Source of the DNA: an uncultured Roseiflexaceae bacterium
GTDB lineage: Bacteria > Chloroflexota > Chloroflexia > Chloroflexales > Roseiflexaceae
Reading direction: 5' to 3'
NCBI GenBank assembly: GCA_903868295.1
Contig: CAIPUQ010000515.1
Span: 1 to 9,731 of the forward strand
DNA length: 9,731 bases
The notes beneath the pieces are model-generated. The model made no database searches, was not told where the DNA came from, and saw nothing but the letters and a program-made list of their open reading frames with translations. Shown here in pieces: positions 1 through 6,423 of the stretch. The translations under genes and the position numbers were made by a program. The stretch's first letter is position 1, and each line of letters starts with the position of its first letter.

Positions 1-1
1 A

Positions 2-403
2 ACCAAGACCATTACCATCCTCGACTATGCCGACGGGCTACAGGCGAGCGTGATGGTCAATCACCACGACGCCTCGCACGCCACCGCTGCCACGTTCCGC
101 TTTCTCGGCACAACGGGCATTATCAGCGGCACCATCGGGTCCATGTACGACTACCCGCACGGCCGCACCGATACGCTGGCCTATGCCCGTCACGGTGATC
201 CGTTGGTCGATATCCCCCTGACGGGTTTGTGGATCCCCGATGCCTTTATTGGCCCAATGGCCAGCCTCATGAACGCCATCCAAACCGGCACCGCCCCCAT
301 CACCAGCGCGCGCGACAACATCGCCACGCTGCAGCTGGTCCATGGCGCATATCGATCTGCCCACGAGGGGCGCACCATCGCTCCTCATACGTTGCTGTCA
401 TAG
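2..403 (+). CDS. Gfo/Idh/MocA-family oxidoreductase, C-terminal part (5' end outside window)
   Basis: The reading frame is open from the first full codon at base 2 and stops with TAG at 401-403, giving 133 C-terminal residues. The visible part lacks the N-terminal Rossmann NAD(P)-binding half. It matches the C-terminal alpha/beta domain of Gfo/Idh/MocA oxidoreductases, with a glycine-rich strand (GTTGIISG), a GLWIPDAFIGPM segment, and the family's closing pattern DNIATLQLVHGAYRSAHEGR. Enzymes of this family oxidise or reduce sugars, sugar acids, inositols or related polyols with NAD(P) in the cytosol. The substrate cannot be read from this fragment. It lies 16 bases upstream of rpe in the same direction with no terminator between, so the two probably share a transcript and a role in carbohydrate metabolism. 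Confident of the family, not of the reaction. Confidence 0.85.
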   Translation, partial: TKTITILDYADGLQASVMVNHHDASHATAATFRFLGTTGIISGTIGSMYDYPHGRTDTLAYARHGDPLVDIPLTGLWIPDAFIGPMASLMNAIQTGTAPITSARDNIATLQLVHGAYRSAHEGRTIAPHTLLS

Positions 404-406
404 AAA

Positions 407-419
407 AGCGAGCCTCGCT
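407..419. repeat. Perfect inverted repeat abutting the rpe start codon
   Basis: AGCGAG-C-CTCGCT fills nearly the whole gap between the oxidoreductase stop codon and the rpe ATG at 420. In RNA it could form a small hairpin (AGCG/CGCT closing a five-base loop) where a Shine-Dalgarno site would normally sit. No purine-rich SD is visible for rpe. The role is unknown; translational coupling to the upstream gene is one possibility. Confidence 0.5.
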
Positions 420-1112
420 ATGTTGTATGCCCGTGCGGTCAACCGCTCCATCCGCCTAAGCCCCTCACTCCTCTCGGCCAATGCTGCCACGCTCGGCGCA
501 GACGCCGCAGCCGCACTCGCAGCCGGCGGCGATCGCCTGCATTACGACGTCATGGACGGCCGCTTTGTACCCAACATCACCTTTGGGATGCCTGTGCTTG
601 CGCACCTCCGCAGCGCCCTTGGCCCAACAGCCTACCTCGATGCCCACTTGATGATTGTCGAACCCGAACGCTATGTCGAGGCCTTCGCCAAGGCCGGCGC
701 CAATCACATCAGTGTGCACGTCGAAGCGTCCCCACACCTACACCGCACCATCCAGCTCATCCGCTCCTGCGGCGCACATGTCGGTGTCGCCATCAATCCG
801 GCCACCCCGTTGCAATCGCTCTACGAGATCCTCGATAGCATCGACACCGTGCTCATGATGACCGTCAATCCGGGCTTCGGCGGGCAACAATATATCCCAC
901 AGTCGACCGCCAAAATCCGCACCCTGCGCGCCTACATCGACGCCAACGGGCTATCGACACAGATCCAGGTCGACGGCGGTATCGCCCTCGATACCATCGC
1001 CACCGTAGCTGCCGCCGGCGTCGACGATGTGGTCGTCGGCAGTGCCTTCTTCCGTGCCGATGGGGACCTGCAGCGCTCGACAGCCGCCCTCCAAGCGCGC
1101 CTCGACGCATAA
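420..1112 (+). CDS. rpe: Ribulose-phosphate 3-epimerase
   Basis: This 230-residue (beta/alpha)8-barrel enzyme interconverts D-ribulose 5-phosphate and D-xylulose 5-phosphate in the pentose phosphate or Calvin pathways, in the cytosol. Family signatures are all present: SPSLLSAN near the N-terminus, LHYDVMDGRFVPN (His41 and Asp43 as metal ligands, on the first conserved block), DAHLM (His76), the phosphate/glycine loop MMTVNPGFGGQ (147-156), and QVDGGI with Asp185 as the second catalytic acid and metal ligand. The length is usual for the family. I chose ATG 420 because the conserved barrel begins about 12 residues later. The in-frame ATG at 342 would overlap the upstream gene by about 60 bases and add 26 residues with no family match. 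No SD is visible, and a 13-base inverted repeat takes its place. It is probably cotranscribed with the upstream oxidoreductase gene. No intrinsic terminator follows. Confidence 0.95.
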   Translation: MLYARAVNRSIRLSPSLLSANAATLGADAAAALAAGGDRLHYDVMDGRFVPNITFGMPVLAHLRSALGPTAYLDAHLMIVEPERYVEAFAKAGANHISVHVEASPHLHRTIQLIRSCGAHVGVAINPATPLQSLYEILDSIDTVLMMTVNPGFGGQQYIPQSTAKIRTLRAYIDANGLSTQIQVDGGIALDTIATVAAAGVDDVVVGSAFFRADGDLQRSTAALQARLDA

Positions 1113-1137
1113 TGCGCAGTCGCCCAAAAACACCACA

Positions 1138-1146
1138 TGGTACAAT
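1138..1146 (+). promoter_or_regulatory. Extended -10 promoter of proS
   Basis: TGGTACAAT combines a TGn extension with a TACAAT -10 box, 35 bases before the proS ATG. No good -35 box lies 16-18 bases upstream, which fits extended -10 promoters. The same TGGTAnnAT pattern occurs at three other gene starts in the window. Confidence 0.6.
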
Positions 1147-1165
1147 GACGACCTAACGCAATAAC

Positions 1166-1171
1166 AAAGGA
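1166..1171 (+). promoter_or_regulatory. Ribosome binding site of proS
   Basis: AAAGGA ends 9 bases before the ATG at 1181 and fixes that start. Confidence 0.65.
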
Positions 1172-1180
1172 CACATCATC

Positions 1181-2623
1181 ATGGCCAAAGACGGAATAAC
1201 GCCCCGCGCCAAAGACTATTCACAGTGGTACCTCGATATCGTCCGTGAAGCCGACCTGGCCGACTACGCTGAGGTCGTGCGTGGCTGTATCGTCTTCAAA
1301 CCCACTGGCTATGCTATTTGGGAAAGCATTCAAGCCGGCCTCGACAGCCGCATCAAAGAGAGCGGCCATGTCAACGCCTACTTCCCCCTGCTCATCCCCA
1401 AGAGCTTTCTGACCAAAGAAGCCGAGCACGTCGAGGGCTTTGCCCCCGAAGTCGCCGAAGTCACCCGCGCCGGCGGCGAAGAGCTCACCGAGCCCTACGT
1501 CATCCGTCCTACTTCCGAGACCATCATCGGCTACTTCTACGCCAAATGGGTCCGCTCGTACCGCGACTTGCCCATCCTGATCAACCAGTGGGCCAATGTC
1601 ATGCGTTGGGAGATGCGTACCCGGCCGTTCTTGCGCACCGCCGAGTTCCTCTGGCAAGAAGGTCACACCGTCCATGCCACCGAGGCCGAGGCCGAGACCG
1701 AAACGTTGATGATCCTCGATGACGTCTATGCCGACTTCATCGAAAAAGAAATGGCTCTGCCCGTCCTGCGCGGCCTCAAAACCGACAGCGAGAAGTTCCC
1801 CGGCGCCCTGCGCACCTACTGCGTCGAAGCCATGATGCAAGACGGCCGCGCCCTGCAAGCCGGCACGTCCCACAATCTGGGCCAAAACTTCGCCAAAGCC
1901 TTCGACATCTCGTTCACCGACCAATCCAATACCGTCCAACACGCCTGGACCACCAGCTGGGGCGTCAGCACGCGCCTCATCGGCGCACTCATCATGGCCC
2001 ACAGCGACGACGACGGTCTGATTGTGCCACCGCGCTTGGCCCCCATCCAGGTCATCGTCGTCCCCATTTACAAAAACGACGCCGAGAAAGCCCTCGTGAT
2101 GGACGCCGTCAAGCGCATCACCACCGGCTGGAAGGGCACGATCCGCTTCAAAATCGACGAGCGCGAACACCTCACTGCAGGCTTTAAGTTCAACGAATGG
2201 GAAGTCAAGGGCGTGCCCGTGCGCATCGAAGTCGGCCCCAAAGACGTCGAAAAGGGCTCGGTCGCCTTGGCACGCCGCGACATCCCCGGCCGCGACGGCA
2301 AGAGCTTCGTCCCCCAGGACGGCCTGACCGAGCGCGTCGTCGCCCTGCTCGCCGAGATCCAAACCGCGCTCTACCAGCGCGCCCTCACGTTCCGTGCCGA
2401 TCACACCACCACCGTCACCAGCTACGACGAGCTCAAAGCAGCCATCGAGACGGGCTTCGCAGTCTGCTGGTGGGATGGTGACAGCGCCGACGAGAAGCGC
2501 ATCAAAGAAGAAACCCGCGCCACCATCCGCTGCATCCCCAACGACCAACCCGGCGGGTCGGGCACCTGCATCTACACCGGTCGCCCTGCCACCAAGACCG
2601 TCGTCTTTGCCCGCTCGTACTAG
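1181..2623 (+). CDS. proS: Prolyl-tRNA synthetase, short eukaryote/archaeon-type
   Basis: A 480-residue class II aminoacyl-tRNA synthetase charging tRNA-Pro with proline in the cytosol. It is the short type without the editing insertion found in the bacterial (E. coli-like) form, as in Thermus and related lineages. Visible motifs include the class II core: YVIRPTSETIIG, then MRWEMRTRPFLRTAEFLWQEGHT (motif 2 region, from residue 144), and QAGTSHNLGQNFAKAF followed by a WTTSWGVSTRLIGALIMAHSDD motif 3 region. An anticodon-binding domain follows (about 285-385), then the C-terminal domain ending in the conserved terminal tyrosine (FARSY, 476-480). In zinc-binding members this last domain carries four cysteines. 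Here only Cys429 and Cys463 occupy likely ligand positions, while Ala436 and Thr466 replace the other two. The gene has its own promoter and terminator and seems monocistronic. Confidence 0.97.
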   Translation: MAKDGITPRAKDYSQWYLDIVREADLADYAEVVRGCIVFKPTGYAIWESIQAGLDSRIKESGHVNAYFPLLIPKSFLTKEAEHVEGFAPEVAEVTRAGGEELTEPYVIRPTSETIIGYFYAKWVRSYRDLPILINQWANVMRWEMRTRPFLRTAEFLWQEGHTVHATEAEAETETLMILDDVYADFIEKEMALPVLRGLKTDSEKFPGALRTYCVEAMMQDGRALQAGTSHNLGQNFAKAFDISFTDQSNTVQHAWTTSWGVSTRLIGALIMAHSDDDGLIVPPRLAPIQVIVVPIYKNDAEKALVMDAVKRITTGWKGTIRFKIDEREHLTAGFKFNEWEVKGVPVRIEVGPKDVEKGSVALARRDIPGRDGKSFVPQDGLTERVVALLAEIQTALYQRALTFRADHTTTVTSYDELKAAIETGFAVCWWDGDSADEKRIKEETRATIRCIPNDQPGGSGTCIYTGRPATKTVVFARSY

Positions 2624-2635
2624 GCCCTCCCCGTA

Positions 2636-2685
2636 CCCATTGTCTGGCGCTGTGGATTGCATCCACCCCAGGCAATGGGTTTTTT
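2636..2685 (+). terminator. Intrinsic terminator of proS, directly before the next RBS
   Basis: CCCATTGTCTGG (2636-2647) pairs with CCAGGCAATGGG (2668-2679) as a 12-bp stem with one G-U pair. Inside it GTGGAT (2652-2657) pairs with ATCCAC (2661-2666) around a TGC loop. Six T residues (2680-2685) follow. The run ends one base before the GGAG of the next gene, so the operon downstream may depend on read-through. Confidence 0.85.
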
Positions 2686-2686
2686 C

Positions 2687-2690
2687 GGAG
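2687..2690 (+). promoter_or_regulatory. Ribosome binding site of the serine hydrolase gene
   Basis: GGAG lies 8 bases before ATG 2699. It decides for this start over in-frame TTG 2657 and ATG 2675/2676-region codons, which fall inside the terminator hairpin. Confidence 0.6.
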
Positions 2691-2698
2691 TATCCGCC

Positions 2699-3478
2699 AT
2701 GCCGACACTACGCTCACTCGAAGGGCAATACAAAGCCCATATTTCCCTCCTCTGGCAACCGCTCGACGGCACCCCGATCGCCTATCACGCCGATCGGCCC
2801 GTCAAGACCGCTAGCATCATCAAACTGCCCATCCTCGTACACGCAGCCCTGCTCGTCGACGCCGGCCAGCTCAGCTGGGAGCAACGCGTGCCGCTCGACC
2901 ACGCCGCAGTCGTCCCTGGCATGGGCGTGCTACGTTACCTCGACGGCGGCATCGCTCCAACCGTGCGCGATTTGGCTGTACTTATGACTATTATTTCTGA
3001 CAATACAGCAACTAATATGATGATTGATATGCTTGGTATCGAAAAAATAAACGAACGCATCCAAACCCTCGGAATGGCCCAGACTCGCCTCAATCGCAAG
3101 GTGTTTACTCCCAATACGCCCGACTGCCTGCCCTGGGGTCTGGGCGTCACGACAGCCCGCGACACGGTACATCTGCTCCAGAGCATTGCCACCGGGCAGA
3201 TCGGCACTGCCGCGACAAATCAGTTCCTGCGTGACACATTGGCCCAGCAGCTCGACCGCGTCGGGTTCCCCCGCGGCATTCCCACCGGTTGGACGTACGC
3301 CGGCAAGACTGGGTCGGACGACGACCTCCGCAACGACTGCGGCATCCTGACCGCACCCGATGGGAGGCAGGTCATCGCGGCGTGTTTCGTGCAGGAGCTG
3401 GCAGAATCTCCATCGTCCGTTGATCATCCTGGCCTCAAAGCACTTGCCGATGTCGCCGCACTTATGACCGGGGTGTAA
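2699..3478 (+). CDS. Class A beta-lactamase-fold serine hydrolase (cytosolic)
   Basis: This 259-residue protein belongs to the penicillin-recognising serine hydrolase superfamily (beta-lactamase2 group). Motifs in order: Ser39-Ile-Ile-Lys42 (the SxxK nucleophile motif), Ser100-Asp-Asn102 (SDN), and Lys203-Thr-Gly205 (KTG). VTTARDTVHLL (150-160) corresponds to the class A segment after the omega loop. When aligned by RLNR (130-133), the position of the general base Glu166 of true class A enzymes appears to be Val135, and no nearby Glu replaces it. The protein also starts directly in the fold, with no signal peptide or lipobox. A penicillin-hydrolysing role is therefore unlikely; a peptidase, esterase or amidase on a cytosolic substrate is more plausible, but the substrate is unknown. 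It is first in a three-gene operon. The stretch around the SDN codons is markedly AT-rich compared with the rest of the gene. Confidence 0.85.
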   Translation: MPTLRSLEGQYKAHISLLWQPLDGTPIAYHADRPVKTASIIKLPILVHAALLVDAGQLSWEQRVPLDHAAVVPGMGVLRYLDGGIAPTVRDLAVLMTIISDNTATNMMIDMLGIEKINERIQTLGMAQTRLNRKVFTPNTPDCLPWGLGVTTARDTVHLLQSIATGQIGTAATNQFLRDTLAQQLDRVGFPRGIPTGWTYAGKTGSDDDLRNDCGILTAPDGRQVIAACFVQELAESPSSVDHPGLKALADVAALMTGV

Positions 3479-3479
3479 C

Positions 3480-4490
3480 ATGCGTACAATGCCTACCCTG
3501 CACGGCGCACGGGTCCACATCAGGCCATACCAGCATTCCGACCTGCCGGGGATTGTGCAGTTGTTCGACGACAGCACCGACCTCGCAGCGCTTTCGCCAG
3601 CGGTGCACGAACGCCGCACGGCCTGGCTCGCCTGGGTCAGCGCCAATCACGAGCAGCTTGCGCGCCTCGATCAGCCACCGTATGGCGATCGGGCCTTGGT
3701 ACTGACCGAATCGAATACATACATCGGTTCGGTTGGACTCGTCCCCTGCCTCGATGTTTATGGGCAAGCAGGGATTGGTCCGGACGATGGCCGCACCCGG
3801 GCCGAGATGGGCCTCTTTTGGATGGTGCACCCCAATTATCAACGCCAAGGCTATGCCACCGAGGCCGGACAACTCTTGGTCCGTTATGCCATGGACGAGT
3901 TGCGTATCGAACGGGTCATCGCCACTACCGACTACGACAACCACGCCTCACAGGCGGTCATGCGCAAATTGGGCATGGACATCCGCCGCAATAGTCAGGC
4001 GACGCCGCCGTGGTTGCAATTGGTTGGGGTCTACGAGGCTTGGATGGAGCCAGAACAGTTCCCCGATGGGACATTCATCCGCTCCATCGTCGAATCCGAT
4101 CTCGACGAAATGATGGCCCTCTGGCGCGACGCACCGCTGCGTATCAGCCCAACCGACACACCGACGGGATTACGCCGCCACATCGCGCTCTCGGGGCGAT
4201 TTGCACTCGCGCTGTGCGCCGCCGACGGCGCCATCATCGGCACCGTGTTGGGCAGCGACGATGGCCGGCGTGGCTGGATCAACCATTTGGCGGTACGCCA
4301 CGACCACCAACACAACGGCTACGGGGCACGCCTCGTCCAGGCTTTGGTAGCACGATTGACCGCAGCAGGATGCGAAAAATTGAACCTCCTGGTGGTCAAC
4401 AACAATGCACACGTCGTCCCCTTTTACGAGTCGTTGGGCTTTGCGTTGGACGATAATCTATTCATGGCACGCTGGTTACGTACCGTATGA
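3480..4490 (+). CDS. Tandem-domain GNAT N-acetyltransferase
   Basis: A 336-residue protein made of two GNAT folds. Domain 1 (about 8-187) is RimJ/RimL-like. It has a YIGSVGLV strand, EMGLFWMVHPNYQRQGYATEA as its acetyl-CoA pyrophosphate-binding motif A (QRQGYA at 121-126), and a DNHASQAVMRKLGM motif B. Domain 2 (about 199-333) has WINHLAVRHDHQHNGYGARLV (motif A at 276-282) and NNNAHVVPFYESLGF. Both retain the glycine-bearing CoA loop, so both could bind acetyl-CoA, although in many double GNATs one half is catalytically silent. Acyl acceptor unknown. The ATG is one base after the stop of the serine hydrolase gene, and its TGA overlaps the ATG of the lipoprotein gene. This implies translational coupling in one operon. 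A slightly later in-frame ATG (3489) is an alternative start. Confidence 0.9.
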   Translation: MRTMPTLHGARVHIRPYQHSDLPGIVQLFDDSTDLAALSPAVHERRTAWLAWVSANHEQLARLDQPPYGDRALVLTESNTYIGSVGLVPCLDVYGQAGIGPDDGRTRAEMGLFWMVHPNYQRQGYATEAGQLLVRYAMDELRIERVIATTDYDNHASQAVMRKLGMDIRRNSQATPPWLQLVGVYEAWMEPEQFPDGTFIRSIVESDLDEMMALWRDAPLRISPTDTPTGLRRHIALSGRFALALCAADGAIIGTVLGSDDGRRGWINHLAVRHDHQHNGYGARLVQALVARLTAAGCEKLNLLVVNNNAHVVPFYESLGFALDDNLFMARWLRTV

Positions 4491-5350
4491 AAACGAAGTA
4501 CGTCATTTTTTTGATTTCTCTGTACGCGCTGTGTGCCTGCGCTTCAACTACACAAATTGCGTCATACACCCTCCCCGACCCTGAAGTGCACGAGCAAACA
4601 ACGCTCGAAATGCGCACATCGGCGGGAGTGGTCCTGCGTCTGGTGACCGCATTTGATGGTGCGACGACACACACGACACTCTCTGCATCCCCCGACTATG
4701 CGCCGGCTTGGCTGGCAGCCAATGGCGGTACGGTGACCATTCAAACTACCGGTGAACGGAGCGCCATTGTCACTGGCGATTGCCTGCAGACAGCGACGGT
4801 TATTCCGACGCTCTCTGCAGGGGGGATTGTCGGCCCGCAACCGGGATATACGGCGGTCACCGACGGTACAACCCAGAGTAATGATGGTGGCACGTTATGG
4901 CAGGGCTATTCCGGCACGGCCGAAATCCGTGCGGGGCAGATGACAGCTCTCGATGCACAGGGTGCCGGGCGCATCCTGTTGCCAGATAACACCACCCGGA
5001 CCGATGCATACACATGGTCATACCGACGCATCGCCTGGCCTGATCCTGTGCCGCGCATCTCAAAGCCATGCGCGCTGACGATGCTCGAGACGTTCACACT
5101 CCCCGAGGCTGTCACCACACGCCGCATGTATGGCGGTGCACTCTTGGCGGAGCATGCCGACACTCCAACGGTAGTCGCTGCAGCGTATGCACCGATCCTC
5201 CGTGCCGAGGGCTGGCGCATCGAGCGTATTTCGCAGGCTCCTGCCCTGATCGTATGGCGAGTGACTCGAGGTGATCTCGGCTACCAGGTTGTTTTGAGCA
5301 CGACTGCAACCGGAACCACCGATATCACCGTCTACGAACGTGAACCATAG
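4487..5350 (+). CDS. Putative lipoprotein of unknown function
   Basis: A 287-residue protein with a short basic N-terminus (MKTK), a hydrophobic stretch (5-15) and Leu15-Cys16-Ala17-Cys18, a usable though unusual lipobox with Cys18 as the lipidated residue. It is expected to be exported and anchored to the outer face of the cytoplasmic membrane. The mature part is Thr/Ala-rich and probably mostly beta-strand. The last ~80 residues (TLPEAVTTRRMYGG... then YAPILRAEGWRIERI) look like a small alpha/beta module. It follows a common lipoprotein pattern in which an amphipathic helix ending in GW leads into strands. I do not recognise a family with confidence. The start overlaps the GNAT stop codon by four bases (ATGA), so it is translated from the same operon. 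An enzymatic role is not evident; a substrate-sensing or scaffold role would be a guess. Confidence 0.75.
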   Translation: MKTKYVIFLISLYALCACASTTQIASYTLPDPEVHEQTTLEMRTSAGVVLRLVTAFDGATTHTTLSASPDYAPAWLAANGGTVTIQTTGERSAIVTGDCLQTATVIPTLSAGGIVGPQPGYTAVTDGTTQSNDGGTLWQGYSGTAEIRAGQMTALDAQGAGRILLPDNTTRTDAYTWSYRRIAWPDPVPRISKPCALTMLETFTLPEAVTTRRMYGGALLAEHADTPTVVAAAYAPILRAEGWRIERISQAPALIVWRVTRGDLGYQVVLSTTATGTTDITVYEREP

Positions 5351-5368
5351 TACCCCCTGGAAGATGCG

Positions 5369-5377
5369 TGGTAGGAT
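5369..5377 (+). promoter_or_regulatory. Possible extended -10 promoter of the dienelactone hydrolase gene
   Basis: TGGTAGGAT matches the TGGTAnnAT pattern seen at other gene starts here, 43 bases before ATG 5420. It has no recognisable -35 box. It lies in the only gap between the lipoprotein gene and this gene, where no terminator is visible, so read-through from the upstream operon remains possible. Confidence 0.4.
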
Positions 5378-5407
5378 AAATCTATTAATCCCCGGAATTA
5401 GCGTATT

Positions 5408-5413
5408 GGAGGG
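5408..5413 (+). promoter_or_regulatory. Ribosome binding site deciding the hydrolase start
   Basis: GGAGGG touches ATG 5414 with no spacer but sits six bases before ATG 5420. The second ATG is therefore the more likely start. Confidence 0.7.
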
Positions 5414-5419
5414 ATGTGC

Positions 5420-6349
5420 ATGCTTAAAATCATTTCTATTGCTTCGTGGACCGTCGGGATCATTGTCGGTTTCGTGTTGGTACTGGTGGCTTCGATTGTT
5501 GTCGACCGCGCCATGGCAGTGGGCAAAGTCGACAACATGACCAACACGATTATCCCCAACGGCACCAACCCAGCGGTGCGTGCCTATGTCAGCAAACCTG
5601 ACGGCGAAGGCCCGTTCCCCGTGGTCATCATGGTGCACGAATGGTGGGGTCTCAAAGAAGAAATCATCGGCAAAGCAGATGAATTGGCGAAAGACGGCTA
5701 CGTCGTGATCGCACCGGATGTGATGCGCGGCAACACGACAAGCTGGATCCCCACAGCCATCTACCAAGTGTCGTCGACCCCAACGACCCAAATCGACAGC
5801 GACATTGATTCAGTAATGCAGTGGGCTACCAATCAATCCTTTGTGGACCGCAACCGCATCGCCATCATGGGCTTCTGCTTCGGCGGTGGAACAGCACTCC
5901 GCTACGGCATCCAAACCCCGGCCATCAAAGCCACAGCGATTTTTTATGGGTCTACAATCACTGACCCCGCGCTGCTCAAATCACTGAATGGGCCGGTGCT
6001 CGGCATTTTTGGGGCCGACGATACGATGATCCCCATCAGCGAAGTCACTGGCCTCGAAGCAGGTTTGAACGCCGCCGGCATCCCCAACGAAATCACCATC
6101 TACGAGGGCGAGGGGCATGCCTTTATCACGAGTGTCGAAGAAATCAAAAAAGGCGGCAATCAGGGCAAGGCGTGGCAGCAATTGCGTACCTTCCTCGCTT
6201 CCAGCTTTTCGGCTCAGGGGTACACGCGCGTTCGTCCCGTCGCTCTAACAAAGCAGAACACAATCCAACAAGATTGGAACGTTGATCGCTTGGTCCATCT
6301 CTACGTCTGTAATCAAGCGACGGCACGGAGTGCGTTCCGCGACGAATGA
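5420..6349 (+). CDS. Membrane-anchored dienelactone hydrolase family protein
   Basis: A 309-residue alpha/beta hydrolase. An N-terminal hydrophobic segment (about 4-28, IISIASWTVGIIVGFVLVLV) acts as signal anchor or uncleaved signal, placing the catalytic domain outside the membrane. The dienelactone hydrolase core (about 50-262) has the family marks: HEWWGL with Glu74, GFCFGGG with nucleophile Cys153, FGADDTMIP with Asp201, and GEGHAF with His233, completing a Cys-Asp-His triad. Family members cleave lactones or esters; an exported copy might act on an envelope or environmental ester. Substrate unknown. The family normally ends shortly after the helix containing FLASSF (258-263). Here 46 more residues with no family match run to the TGA, perhaps an extension gained by loss of an earlier stop. 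The start is chosen on SD spacing; ATG 5414 would add two residues. Confidence 0.88.
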   Translation: MLKIISIASWTVGIIVGFVLVLVASIVVDRAMAVGKVDNMTNTIIPNGTNPAVRAYVSKPDGEGPFPVVIMVHEWWGLKEEIIGKADELAKDGYVVIAPDVMRGNTTSWIPTAIYQVSSTPTTQIDSDIDSVMQWATNQSFVDRNRIAIMGFCFGGGTALRYGIQTPAIKATAIFYGSTITDPALLKSLNGPVLGIFGADDTMIPISEVTGLEAGLNAAGIPNEITIYEGEGHAFITSVEEIKKGGNQGKAWQQLRTFLASSFSAQGYTRVRPVALTKQNTIQQDWNVDRLVHLYVCNQATARSAFRDE

Positions 6350-6413
6350 CCACATTTGTGACCGTTGTGTATGCTACGCTGGAGTATGAGTGGTAATCGT
6401 CCCCCGTGTGAAA

Positions 6414-6418
6414 GAGAG
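6414..6418 (+). promoter_or_regulatory. Ribosome binding site of the slipin gene
   Basis: GAGAG, within AAAGAGAG, lies 5 bases before ATG 6424. I saw no convincing promoter in the 74 bases after the hydrolase stop codon. A TGGTAATCG sequence at 6391-6399 resembles the recurring extended -10 pattern only partly. Confidence 0.45.
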
Positions 6419-6423
6419 CTCGT

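Noticed and set aside
342..419. Upstream ATG 342 as the rpe start
   Set aside because: It would add 26 residues with no match to the family and overlap the previous gene by about 60 bases.
1106..1116. CGCAT-A-ATGCG palindrome at the rpe stop codon as a terminator
   Set aside because: The arms are short, the loop is one base and no T run follows.
1220..2662. A 480-codon open frame antisense to proS
   Set aside because: It mirrors the proS codons, has low-complexity Gly/Asp-rich content and no family motifs, and arises from the GC-biased third positions of proS.
2657..2698. Earlier in-frame starts for the serine hydrolase
   Set aside because: These codons lie inside the terminator hairpin and its T run, and the only SD points to ATG 2699.
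2699..3478. Antibiotic-resistance beta-lactamase
   Set aside because: The expected Glu166 is absent and there is no export signal, so the motifs support only the broader serine hydrolase superfamily.
5060..5791. A 243-codon minus-strand frame across the lipoprotein-hydrolase junction
   Set aside because: It overlaps two well-supported plus-strand genes, lacks an SD and shows no recognisable domain.
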